Assembly (NCBI GenBank): GCA_900321525.1
Contig: ONWL01000125.1
Span: 1 to 15,040, forward strand
DNA length: 15,040 nt
From: an uncultured Eubacteriales bacterium
Lineage (GTDB): Bacteria > Bacillota > Clostridia > Lachnospirales > Lachnospiraceae
Direction of reading: 5' to 3'
Below, piece by piece: positions 1 to 8,796 of this stretch. Both the position numbers and the translations under genes were made by a program. The notes beneath the pieces are model-generated. The model was given only the letters and a program-made list of their open reading frames with translations, was not told the origin of the DNA and did not search any database. How positions within the stretch are numbered: position 1 is the first letter of the stretch; every line of letters starts with the position of its first letter.

Positions 1-2331
1 CCCGCTTCCTGGACCAATTATCTGGGAGTGGAAGATACCTGTGTGGTCATCAATCATACTGCAGGTGGTTACATGTTTTACAAATCACCGGAGTACCATC
101 GTGTGACCAGATTCAGAGGCAATGGGGTGCCGGCAGACAGACCAGGACATTATGTGTATATTCGGGACAATGATACGGCAGATCATTGGAGTATTTCCTG
201 GCAGCCAGTGGGAAAGTCCCTGTCACAGGCAAAATACATTTGCAGACATGGTATGTCTTATTCTGTATAGGAATGTGATTATAATGGTATTTTTGCCACT
301 CAGAAAATGAGTGTGCCCATTGGGGATCCAGTGGAACTGTGGGATGTGACTCTCACAAACCATGATAGTCAGGTAAGGAATTTAAGCTTGTTTAGTTATG
401 CGGAGTTTTCGTTTCATCATGTGATGATTGACAATCAAAATTTTCAGATGAGTTTGTATTGTGCAGGTTCCTCTTATGAAGATGGCATCATTGAGCATGA
501 CTTGTTTTATGAAGAGTTTGGGTATCAATATTTTACTGCCAATTTCGAGCCAAATGGATATGACTGTCTGAGAGATAAGTTTTTAGGGCTTTACCGTACA
601 GAGGACAATCCGCTGGCGGTAGAGCAGGGACAGTGTTTTGGCTCTAGCGAACTGGGCAATAATCATTGTGCATCTTTACAGAAAAATATCCGGTTAGAAC
701 CGGGAGAAACGGTACGGTTTGTGTTTCTGCTGGGAGAAGGCAACCGGGCACAGGGCAGAAAAATACGGGAAAAATACAGCAATCTGGATGCGGTAGATGC
801 AGCGTATGAGAAACTACGTGAATTTTGGCAAAAGAAGTTTGATTGTCTGCAGATTCAGACACCAAATGAAGGCATGAATACGCTGATCAATACATGGACA
901 TTGTATCAGTCGGAAATCAATGTGATGTTTTCCAGATTTGCTTCCTTCATAGAAGTGGGAGGGCGTACAGGATTAGGATATCGAGATACGGCACAGGATG
1001 CCATGACCGTGCCCCATTCCAATCCACAAATGTGCAAAAAGCGTATCATGCAGCTGTTACAGGGACTGGTTTCAGAAGGCTACGGTCTGCATCTGTTCCA
1101 ACCGGAATGGTTTGAGAAGAAAGAACAGCAGAAACCATTCAAATCTCCTACGGTTGTGCCGGAATTTGATCAGAGTCAGATGATTCATGGTTTAAAGGAT
1201 GCCTGCTCGGATGATGCATTGTGGCTGGTATCTTCTATTGTAGAGTATATTAAGGAAACCGGGGAAATATCGTTTGTAGACAGGAGAGTTTCTTATGCGG
1301 ATGGAGGAGAAGATACAGTATATGACCATATGAAGACCATTCTGGACTTTTCTGCCAGACAGGTGGGGCAGACCGGCATTTGCAAAGGTCTGCGTGCAGA
1401 CTGGAATGACTGCTTGAACCTGGGAGGTGGAGAAAGTGCCATGGTATCATTTCTTCATTACTGGGCGCTGGAAAACTTCGTAGAATTGGCTGGGTATCTG
1501 GGCAGAACAGAAGACGTGTCCAAGTATCGGACATTGGCAGATCATGTAAAGGAAGTTTGTGACAGAGAGCTTTGGGACGGTGAGTGGTATATCAGAGGCG
1601 TTACAAAAAATGGACGGAAGATCGGTACAAAAGAAGATACAGAAGGCAGAGTACATTTAGAGTCCAATGCATGGGCAGTTCTGTCCGGTGCAGCCATAGG
1701 GAAACGGGCAGAAAAGGCATTGGAGAGTATCGACAAGTATCTCTTTACCCAGTATGGAATCTTACTGAATGCGCCATCCTATACGGTACCAGATGATGAT
1801 ATTGGTTTTGTCACCAGAGTATATCCGGGTTTGAAAGAAAACGGTGCGGTGTTCTCTCATCCCAATCCATGGGCATGGGGGGCAGCCTGTAAGATCGGCA
1901 GAGGAGATCTGGCCATGAAGTTTTATGACGCACTTTGTCCATATCATCAAAATGATCAGATTGAGATTCGGGAGGCAGAACCGTATTCCTATTGTCAGTT
2001 CATTGTAGGAAGAGATCATACAGCCTTTGGCAGAGCCAGACATCCGTTTATGACCGGTTCCGGAGGCTGGTCCTATTTTAGTGCCACCAGATACATATTG
2101 GGCATTCGGCCCCAGTTTGACACGCTGGTCATTGACCCTTGTATTCCGACAGACTGGAAGGAGTTCACGGTAACCAGACAATGGCGTGGTGCCACATACA
2201 AGATTACAGTAAAGAATCCTGACGGTGTGATGAAAGGCGTAAAAGAACTTTATTTAGATGGTCAAAAAGGAAATGCCATAAAGGCCCAGCAGCCAGGCAC
2301 TGAACATGAGGTAATTGTTGTGATGGGGTAG
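1..2331 (+). pseudogene. GH94 disaccharide phosphorylase (chitobiose/cellobiose type), 5'-partial, internal amber stop
   Basis: Cytoplasmic phosphorolysis of a beta-1,4 disaccharide to a sugar 1-phosphate plus free sugar is the family role. One reading frame runs from base 1 (the start codon lies upstream; about 19 residues are missing) to TAG at 2329-2331, but TAG at 268-270 interrupts it. Protein similarity continues on both sides in the same frame: before it AGGYMFYKSPEYHR and WSISWQPVGKSL, after it ECDYNGIF, then FSFHHVMIDNQNFQMSLY, GLGYRDTAQDAM, the ADWNDCLNLGGGES segment carrying the expected catalytic Asp (1396-1431), and EPYSYCQF/MTGSGGWSY/ILGIRP near the end. The total of about 795 residues fits the family, so nothing but this codon appears lost. 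The ATG at 307 has no ribosome binding site, so a separate downstream gene is unlikely. Neighbouring nag genes favour N,N'-diacetylchitobiose as substrate; cellobiose is the alternative. Family call is firm, specificity is not. Confidence -1.
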
Positions 2332-2435
2332 TGTAAAGCGTTCCATCAGGTTGTGAAAAACAGATTATGAATCGTCAGACAACAGCCTGCGTATTAGCTT
2401 TTTGGAGCGAAGGCGTTCTAAAATAAGGAGGAACT

Positions 2436-3848
2436 ATGATTGCATTTGGTACCGGCGGCTGGAGAGCCATCATCGGAGAGGAATTTACAAAAGCCAACAT
2501 TCAACTGCTGGCAAAAGCGATGTGTGACAAGATGAAAGCAGAGGGGGTATTGGAACAGATTGTCATCGGATATGACAGACGATTTTTATCCAAAGAATCC
2601 ATGCAGTGGGCGGCGGAAGTATTTGCGGCAGAGGGGATTCAGGCTTTGTTGGTAAACAAGTCTGCTCCTACTCCTTTGATTATGTATTATACGATGAAGC
2701 ATAAGCTGCCTTACGGCATGATGGTGACAGCCAGCCATAATCCGGCCATTTATAACGGCATCAAAGTCTTTACAAAGGGAGGCAGAGATGCAGATGAGGC
2801 CCAGACAGTGGATATTGAAGCATATGCGGCCAGAATCAAACCGGAAGACATTAAGACTATGGATTATGAGGAGGCAAAAGAAAAGAGATTGATTCAGGAG
2901 ATTTATCCGTTAAATGAATATCTGGACAATATCCTTTCTGCTGTGGATATTGAGGCTATTAAAAAAGCCGGACTGCGTGTGGCATTGGATCCTATGTATG
3001 GGGTCAGTGAGACATCCTTAAAGACCATTTTATTGACTGCTCGTTGTGATATTTATACCATCCATGATCGTCATGATACGTTGTTTGGCGGCAAGCTGCC
3101 TTCTCCTACTGCGGCTACTCTGCGTGGACTGCAGAATCATGTGTTAGACAATGGATGTGACATTGGTCTGGCAACAGATGGAGATGCGGACCGGATCGGT
3201 GTCATTGACGATACAGGCAGATTTCTGCATCCAAACGAAATTCTGGTATTGTTATACTATTATCTGGTGAAGTATAAGGGCTGGCGTGGTCCGGTGGTAC
3301 GAAATCTGGCTACGACCCATATGTTAGACAGAGTGGCAGAAAAGTTCGGAGAACAGTGCTATGAAGTACCGGTGGGATTCAAGTATATTTCTGCTAAGAT
3401 GACAGAGACGGATGCCATCATTGGGGGAGAGTCCTCTGGTGGTTTGACTGTGAAAGGGCACATTCATGGCAAGGATGGTGTATATGCGGCAGCACTGTTG
3501 GTAGAGATGATTGCCAAAACCGGCAAAAAACTTTCTGAAATTTATGGGGACATTGAAGAGGAATGTGGTAAGATATATATGGAAGAAAGAGATTATCAAT
3601 TCAGCCGGGAAAAGAAAGCAGCAATGACGAAGCTGCTGATGGAGGAAAAGAAGCTGCCTAAGCTGCCTTATGAAATCGATCATGTATCGTATCTGGACGG
3701 ATGCAAAGTGTATTTCAAAAATGGGGGATGGGTGATTGCCAGATTTTCCGGTACAGAACCGTTGCTGCGCATCTTTTGTGAGATGCCATTGGCAGAGCAG
3801 GCAAAAGAGATCAGTGACCTGTATGAAGATTTCCTGGAATTAAAATAA
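2436..3848 (+). CDS. Phosphohexomutase (phosphoglucomutase/phosphomannomutase family)
   Basis: Interconverts hexose 1-phosphate and 6-phosphate through a phosphoserine in the cytoplasm. The 470-residue protein has every landmark of the alpha-D-phosphohexomutase family: FGTGGWRA at 4-11, the active-site loop TASHNP with Ser100, the metal loop DGDADR at 248-253, the sugar-specificity loop GESSGG at 331-336, and the phosphate-binding loop RFSGTEP at 436-442. AAGGAGG about 4 bases before the ATG fixes the start. It follows GH94 by 104 bases and precedes the kinase by 22 bases, so it is probably in the same transcript. In this setting it would turn the sugar 1-phosphate released by GH94 into the 6-phosphate (inference). 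If that sugar is GlcNAc 1-phosphate the product feeds NagA. The gene looks intact; whether it acts on glucose, mannose or GlcNAc phosphate cannot be read from the sequence. Confidence 0.93.
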   Translation: MIAFGTGGWRAIIGEEFTKANIQLLAKAMCDKMKAEGVLEQIVIGYDRRFLSKESMQWAAEVFAAEGIQALLVNKSAPTPLIMYYTMKHKLPYGMMVTASHNPAIYNGIKVFTKGGRDADEAQTVDIEAYAARIKPEDIKTMDYEEAKEKRLIQEIYPLNEYLDNILSAVDIEAIKKAGLRVALDPMYGVSETSLKTILLTARCDIYTIHDRHDTLFGGKLPSPTAATLRGLQNHVLDNGCDIGLATDGDADRIGVIDDTGRFLHPNEILVLLYYYLVKYKGWRGPVVRNLATTHMLDRVAEKFGEQCYEVPVGFKYISAKMTETDAIIGGESSGGLTVKGHIHGKDGVYAAALLVEMIAKTGKKLSEIYGDIEEECGKIYMEERDYQFSREKKAAMTKLLMEEKKLPKLPYEIDHVSYLDGCKVYFKNGGWVIARFSGTEPLLRIFCEMPLAEQAKEISDLYEDFLELK

Positions 3849-3870
3849 ACAGGAAAGGACGAGAACAAAT

Positions 3871-5615
3871 TTGAAGTTTTCAAAATCCAATCACAAAAAA
3901 TCCCTTCGTTGGAGTATGATCAGAACACTGGTGGCAGGCTGGGTCCTGCCATTGGTGCTTTTGACTGTTGTGATGCTTGGCATCACCTTTTCTATGATCA
4001 ATGGGCAGATTGCGCGAACCATCCGCATCTCCACAGAAAATGCAGTGGAAATCTGTATGATGCGCTTGCAGGAAGCAGAAACATTGTCTAAAAATGCATC
4101 CTATATTCCCACCATTCGAGAAAGTTACAGGCAGTATCTGGCAGACCATCAGAAACAGAAATTGTCAGCCTCTGTAACTGCTTTTTTGAATCAACAGTAT
4201 AAGTATGATGCCAATCTTCTTTGTACTATGCTGTTTTTTGATCGGGAACCGGAAGAAGTATATTATACATACAATACCTATCAGGATAACAACAGCGGGT
4301 ATACCGGTTATCACCGGTCGCTGTATTTTAAATCTTATGTGCAGGAGCAGGTGCTGGCAGAACAGGATACGCTGGATACCGGATTGAAATTGCTTCATCG
4401 TGAAGGCCATCTGTATCTGGTACGAAATCTGGTGGACAGCTCCTTTCACCCCTATGCCATGCTGGTACTGGAGTTAGACCCGGAAATCATATTTGGCAGT
4501 CTGGAAAGTATTTGGGGAGCAGAGCAGTTTGAGATTTTATTAGATGGAGAAGCATTGTTTGACAATGGGATAAAGGAAGGGATCCAGAGGCTGATTCCTG
4601 CACAGGAAGCAGTAGAGATTGTTTATGGCGGTCAGAATGCAGAGTTGGTGTATCAGACCGTGCCCTGGAAGACACAAACATTGACTTTTGCAGCCAGCCT
4701 GGATCGTGCCAGTATGGTCAATGAGGTGGGAATGATCCGGATCATCTTAGGGTGTGCGACGGCATTGATGATTCCTCTGTTTTTTGTGACCTTCCGGTTT
4801 TTTGAGCAAAATGTGTCCGAGGAACATCAAGCAGAAATATGCCGCGCTTTCAGGTGAAGTCTTCCGGTGGCAGTGAAGAATTTGCCTACCTGTGTCAGGC
4901 ATTTAATAAGATGTCATCGGAACTCCAATATCAGTTTGAAATCATCTATCAGGAGGAACTGGCGTTGAAAGATGCTAATATCAAGGCATTGCAATCCCAG
5001 ATCAATCCCCACTTTCTGAACGATACACTGGAAATCATCAACTGGGAAGCCAGAATGCAGGGAAATGACAATGTCAGTGATATGATCGGGGCACTTGCCA
5101 CTATGCTGAGTGCCACATTAAACCGGAAGCAGTCTTCTTTTGTAACGTTAGCTGAAGAACTTACGTATGTAGATGCGTATCTGTATATTATTTCCAGACG
5201 GTTTGGGGAACGATTTCAGGTCAGCCGTCACATTGATAACAGTTTGTTAGAAGTCATGGTACCCATCCTGATCATCCAGCCCATTGTGGAAAATGCAGTG
5301 GAACATGGAGTGGAGGCAAACCGCAGAGGAAAGGTGGAAATTCGGATTTTCCGAAAAGAGGACATGCTCTATATCCAGGTGGAAAATGACGGGAACCTGA
5401 CAGAAGCAGACCGGAAAAAGATTGACAGGTTGCTGCAAAGCGAAGAAAACAATAAAGAAGATTCCCGGGTCAGCATCGGCATCCGCAATGTCAACAGGCG
5501 GTTAAAGATCATTTACGGAGAGGAGTGTGGTCTGACCATTACAAATGAACAGGAAAAAAGCACCATTAGTACGCTTGTGGTAAAAATGCAACAGGAAAAC
5601 AAGAAAAGTCAATAA
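3871..5615 (+). pseudogene. YesM/LytS-type sensor histidine kinase, frameshifted in the HAMP region
   Basis: Membrane sensor kinase of the type that controls sugar ABC importers through an AraC-type regulator. The first part begins with TTG (AGGAAAGG about 12 bases upstream). It has a membrane segment at residues 19-42, an extracellular sensor region of about 245 residues, a second membrane segment at about 289-309, then NVSE and a stop at 4855-4857. Similarity resumes in the -1 frame near 4836 with FQVKSSGGSEEF (end of HAMP). It continues with the phospho-acceptor motif SQINPHFLNDTLE (His codon 5010-5012), the N-box IIQPIVENAVEHG and the G-box SIGIRNVNRRL, to TAA at 5613-5615. Only about 20 residues separate NVS from GSEEF, where about 28 are usual. 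This points to a loss of roughly 25 bases (net length 1 mod 3), not a simple slip. As read, neither half is a working kinase. The intact gene would be about 590 codons and would pair with the regulator at 8797-9499. Confidence 0.87.
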
Positions 5616-5630
5616 ATGGCAACGTTAACA
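5616..5630 (+). promoter_or_regulatory. Candidate catabolite-responsive element (cre, CcpA site)
   Basis: ATGGCAACGTTAACA begins at the base after the kinase stop codon. It fits the Gram-positive cre pattern WTGNAANCGNWNNCA at every fixed position except one (C for A at position 5). It lies just upstream of a candidate -35 at 5632, centred near -43 of the predicted start. From that place CcpA could act on the importer operon. This is sequence resemblance only. Confidence 0.45.
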
Positions 5631-5631
5631 A

Positions 5632-5660
5632 TTATCTTTTTGCATAAAATTCGGTATGAT
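5632..5660 (+). promoter_or_regulatory. Candidate sigma-A promoter for the importer operon
   Basis: TTATCT (5632-5637), a 17-base spacer and TATGAT (5655-5660). The -10 matches the consensus at five of six positions, the -35 only at three. An inverted repeat GGTATG (5653-5658) / CATACC (5687-5692) overlaps the -10 and the presumed start, and an ACAAC-rich stretch lies between its arms. Either could bind a regulator. The 5' leader to the lipoprotein gene would be about 90 bases. Confidence 0.4.
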
Positions 5661-5698
5661 AAAGACAACAAAAACAACAAAGTCGCCATACCTGAGAA

Positions 5699-5735
5699 AA
5701 AATCATTCGGCAGGTTGAACAGGCGGCATGATTTT
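5699..5735 (+). repeat. Inverted repeat in the leader of the binding-protein gene
   Basis: AAAATCAT (5699-5706) and ATGATTTT (5728-5735) are perfect 8-base complements separated by 21 bases. They sit just upstream of the ribosome binding site (GGGAGGA, 5741-5747). In RNA they could form an A/U-rich stem; as DNA they could be a protein site. The significance is uncertain because short A/T arms arise easily by chance. Confidence 0.25.
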
Positions 5736-5754
5736 ACCCAGGGAGGAATGGAGT

Positions 5755-7107
5755 ATGAAACTGAAAAAAATCACAGCATTGTTATTGACATGTACCATGG
5801 CGTTTTCCATGGCAGCATGTGGCAGTAAGAAAGAAGTTGCCACTGAAACAAAGGGAGCAGGTAGTACTACAGGCAGTGTAGAACTGGAAGTGGTGACTAC
5901 TTTTGCGGGAAATGATGGAAATGCACAGAATTACAAGGCCAGCTATGAAGCATGGGAAAGAGAAACTGGTAATACAGTAGTAGATATGTCAGCCACTTCC
6001 GATGACTCTTTTAAGACTCGTGTGGTGACAGACTTTGAAACCGGTTCTGAGCCGGATGTATTGTTCTTTTTTAATGGTGCGGATGCCAATGATTTCATCA
6101 AGGCAGGTAAGGTGATTTCCATTGAAGACATCAGAGCAGAGTATCCGGAATATGCTTCCAATATGGATGACGGGCGTATCCCGGCTTCTATGGTAGATGA
6201 CAAAGCATATGCGGTGCCGGTCAATGGATACTGGGAGGCAATGTTTGTGAACACAGAAGTGCTGGATGCAGCAGGGGTAGAGGTACCTGGCGCAGATTAT
6301 ACATGGGATGCGTTCCTGGCAGACTGTGAAAAGATCAAGGATGCAGGATATACTCCTATTGCGGCAGCATTAGGCAACATTCCCCATTATTGGTGGGAGT
6401 TTGCAATCTTCAATCATACAACGGTTGAAGACCATCTGACTGTTCCGGCAAGCATCGAGGATGAAATCGGTAAGGGTTGGGTAGCCGGTATGGAAGATAT
6501 CAAGAGCCTGTATGAAAGCGGCTATTTCCCAGATAACACGTTATCCGCAACAGATGATGAGACATTTGCCATGTTCGTAGATGGCAAGGCAGCATTCCTG
6601 ATTGATGGTTCCTGGAAAGTAGGTGGTATCGTATCTGCCTGCCAATCAGATCCGGATGATGCAGCTACTTTAGATACCGATAAGTTGGCAAACTTTGATG
6701 TGACATATGTACCGGGTAGTGACACCAGAAAGGCAACAGACCTGATCGGTGGTTTGTCCATGGGTTATTATATCACCAAGAAGGCATGGGATGATCCGGC
6801 GAAGAGAGAGGCAGCAGTCAGCTTTGTTTCCTATATGACATCTGATGAAGTGGTACCGATCTTTGCACAGCATACTGCAAGTGCATTGAAAAATGCACCG
6901 GAAGTAGATGAAGAAGCATTTAATGCATTGCAGATCAAGGCAATGAGCATGATGGCAGGCTGTACTTCCCTGACTGGTGCAGTACAGGATGTGTTCAATG
7001 GTGAGTGCCGAGTATCTACTTTTGATGGCATGCCAGAGATCGTAACCGGAAATGTCAGCGCAGCAGATGCAGTTCAGGAAGGTCTGGATGTATACGCAGC
7101 ACAGTGA
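5755..7107 (+). CDS. Sugar ABC importer substrate-binding lipoprotein (family 1 type)
   Basis: Extracellular, membrane-anchored solute receptor that delivers a carbohydrate to the permeases encoded next. The 450-residue protein opens with a lipoprotein signal peptide: KLKK, a hydrophobic stretch, and SMAAC with the lipidated Cys at residue 22. A low-complexity linker rich in Gly, Ser and Thr follows. The mature part has the order typical of sugar-binding proteins: EPDVLFFFNGADAN, the AVPVNGYWEAMFVNTEVL hinge-side segment, YTWDAFLADCEKIKDAGYTPIA, and GKAAFLIDGSWKVGG. GGGAGGA eight bases before the ATG at 5755 supports this start over the in-frame ATG at 5728. It is followed by a hairpin and the permeases. 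Its ligand is not readable; from the locus a short beta-linked oligosaccharide is likely (inference). No ATPase gene is present; importers of this type often share one encoded elsewhere. It looks intact. Confidence 0.93.
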   Translation: MKLKKITALLLTCTMAFSMAACGSKKEVATETKGAGSTTGSVELEVVTTFAGNDGNAQNYKASYEAWERETGNTVVDMSATSDDSFKTRVVTDFETGSEPDVLFFFNGADANDFIKAGKVISIEDIRAEYPEYASNMDDGRIPASMVDDKAYAVPVNGYWEAMFVNTEVLDAAGVEVPGADYTWDAFLADCEKIKDAGYTPIAAALGNIPHYWWEFAIFNHTTVEDHLTVPASIEDEIGKGWVAGMEDIKSLYESGYFPDNTLSATDDETFAMFVDGKAAFLIDGSWKVGGIVSACQSDPDDAATLDTDKLANFDVTYVPGSDTRKATDLIGGLSMGYYITKKAWDDPAKREAAVSFVSYMTSDEVVPIFAQHTASALKNAPEVDEEAFNALQIKAMSMMAGCTSLTGAVQDVFNGECRVSTFDGMPEIVTGNVSAADAVQEGLDVYAAQ

Positions 7108-7143
7108 TCATAAAAAAGATAGAATTCGATGAGGAACAGTGGA

Positions 7144-7174
7144 AATGCCGGAGGTGGTTTGCACCTCCGGCATT
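7144..7174 (+). promoter_or_regulatory. Strong intra-operon hairpin between binding-protein and permease genes
   Basis: A 13-base perfect stem (ATGCCGGAGGTG core and its complement) closes a 5-base GTTTG loop at 7157-7161. No run of T follows, so it is not a typical intrinsic terminator. In this position, after a highly expressed binding-protein gene and 21 bases before the permease start, such stems commonly stabilise the upstream mRNA or partly stop polymerase, keeping the receptor in excess (known for other importer operons; inferred here). Confidence 0.7.
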
Positions 7175-7195
7175 CCTGAAAAAGAGGTAGATTGA

Positions 7196-8083
7196 ATGGA
7201 TGCAAATATATATAAAAATAAAAAACCTTTGATTCTTTTTCTCTTTCCTGCATTTGTCTTTATGGCAGTGTATCTGTATTATCCGTTCTTTAAAAATATT
7301 TTAGACAGTTTCATGCAGATCAAGCAGTTAGGCGTATCCGGAGAAGAATTCAACACTCCGTGGTATACCAACTATGTAGAAATGATTCATGACCAGAATG
7401 TGTGGACTTCATTGAAGAATACACTCATCATGATGGTGGTGACACTGGTAGGGCAGGTGGGCATTGCATTGATACTGGCATTGATGGTAGATAATATCAC
7501 CAAGGGGGCAAAATTGTTCCGTACATTATACTTTTTCCCTATTGTGGTTTCTGCAACCGCACTTGGTTTGTTGTTCAACCTGATTTTCCTTTATGATAAG
7601 GGGATGCTGAATCAGTTTTTGGAAGTGTTGGGACGAAAGACGCTCATTGACTGGAAAGGGGAACACCTGGCATTGTTTACTATGATGCTTCCGGTTATGT
7701 GGCAGTATGTAGGCTTTTACTTTGTGATCATCATTACTGGTTTGAATAACATTCCAGAGGAATTGTATGAAGCAGCCTCCATTGACGGTGCTACGAAACT
7801 GCAGAGGATCCGCTATATTACCCTGCCCATGGCGCATAATGTATTGTGTACCTGCGCAGTGCTGGCAGTCACAGGGGCCTTAAAGGTATTTGATCTGCCT
7901 TGGATCATGTTCCCAAAGGGGATGCCATTGAAATCCACATTTTTGACTGGAACTTACATGTATTATCAGACCATGGAGGTCAAAAATGTAGACTACGGTG
8001 CGGCATTGGCGGTGATGATCGTAATTTTGGGTGTGGTATTATCCAAAGTGGTCAATACCATTTTCAAAGAGAAAGACTATTAA
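7196..8083 (+). CDS. Sugar ABC importer permease, first subunit (UgpA/MalF-like)
   Basis: Inner-membrane channel subunit of the carbohydrate importer. The protein has 295 residues with about six hydrophobic segments (about 11-33, 74-98, 110-131, 158-181, 212-232, 265-287). The cytoplasmic EAA loop that docks on the ATPase lies at about 188-210, with EELYEAASIDGATKLQ followed by YITLP. AAAGAGG 7 bases upstream of the ATG is the ribosome binding site. It follows the binding protein and precedes the second permease by 16 bases, so the three form one importer unit. The length is normal for the family and no lesion was seen. Confidence 0.94.
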   Translation: MDANIYKNKKPLILFLFPAFVFMAVYLYYPFFKNILDSFMQIKQLGVSGEEFNTPWYTNYVEMIHDQNVWTSLKNTLIMMVVTLVGQVGIALILALMVDNITKGAKLFRTLYFFPIVVSATALGLLFNLIFLYDKGMLNQFLEVLGRKTLIDWKGEHLALFTMMLPVMWQYVGFYFVIIITGLNNIPEELYEAASIDGATKLQRIRYITLPMAHNVLCTCAVLAVTGALKVFDLPWIMFPKGMPLKSTFLTGTYMYYQTMEVKNVDYGAALAVMIVILGVVLSKVVNTIFKEKDY

Positions 8084-8099
8084 TGGGAGGAATGAAACG

Positions 8100-8796
8100 A
8101 TGAAACAAAAGGAAATGACCAAATCCTTCCAGAGCAGACCGGCGCGAAAAAAGAGATGGAAGCCTTCTGTGGCGCTGGTATACCTGTTTCTGATCTTCTG
8201 GGCAATGACTACGGTATATCCTATCATATGGGTATTCCAGAATTCTTTTAAGGCAAAAGATAAGATTTTGAGCAATTCTTTCTCTCTGCCGGTTGGAAAT
8301 CTATATACCACAGCAAACTATCGGAAGGCATTTCAGAATCTGGATATTTTTTCCGCATATAAAAACAGTGTCTTCATTTCCTGTGTGGTATGCGCAGGGG
8401 TGGTATTGTTGGCAGGACTGGCGGCTTTGCCACCATTATTCCGGTGTATACCATGGAAACTTCCTGGGGAATTGTCAATACCAGAAACTGGTGGTTGTCT
8501 ATGCTCTCTGTAATTTTGCCACAGATTGCAGGGAATCTGTCTTTTGCTATTGTGGTACTGACCGGTTATATCAAAGGACTGCCCATTGAACTGGAGGAGG
8601 CGGCTTTCTTAGAGGGGTGTGGTCCCATCCAGATTTTCTTCAAAGTCATCATTCCATTGACCAAACCGGCATTTGCCACGGTAGCTATCTTCTCCTTTTT
8701 GTGGAGCTACAATGACTTGTTTACCCAGATGTTCTTTTTACGCAGACCGGAGACAAGAGCCATCACCAGACTGTTAAATGATTTGACCTCTCAGGA
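8100..8796 (+). pseudogene. Sugar ABC importer permease, second subunit (UgpE/MalG-like), frameshifted and 3'-truncated
   Basis: It would be the partner membrane subunit of the preceding permease. It starts at ATG 8100 with GGGAGG upstream. The first frame gives a basic N-terminus, a first membrane segment (VALVYLFLIFWAMTTVYPII), the YRKAFQNLDIF region, and NSVFISCVVCAGVVLLAGLAA up to about 8426. Similarity then jumps to another frame with FATIIPVYTMETSWGIVN, so about 24 family residues (the usual ALxRFxFxG segment) are missing along with the frame. The second part keeps LPQIAGNLSFAIVVLTGYI and the EAA loop LPIELEEAAFLEGCG (about 8579-8625), and ends at AITRLLNDLTSQ. About 40 C-terminal residues, including the last membrane segment, are gone. 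The sequence continues in frame into the response regulator. The channel cannot be functional as read. Confidence 0.87.

Noticed and set aside
268..270. TAG recoded as an amino acid (for example pyrrolysine)
   Set aside because: TAG is the terminal stop of this same gene (2329-2331) and of the phospholipase D gene (14839-14841), and no pyrrolysine function is known for GH94.
1762..2181. Long minus-strand ORF inside GH94, and similar antisense ORFs elsewhere
   Set aside because: They lie opposite well-conserved coding sequence, have no ribosome binding sites and give proteins without recognisable motifs.
307..2331. A separate GH94 gene starting at ATG 307
   Set aside because: Family similarity continues upstream in the same frame through the amber codon, and no ribosome binding site precedes 307.
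2332..2435. cre-like GTAAAGCGTTCC between GH94 and the mutase
   Set aside because: Spacing and flanking bases do not fit the cre pattern; several fixed positions fail.
4806..4857. Programmed -1 frameshift in the sensor kinase
   Set aside because: No X-XXY-YYZ slippery heptamer lies in the overlap and HAMP residues are missing, which fits a deletion better.
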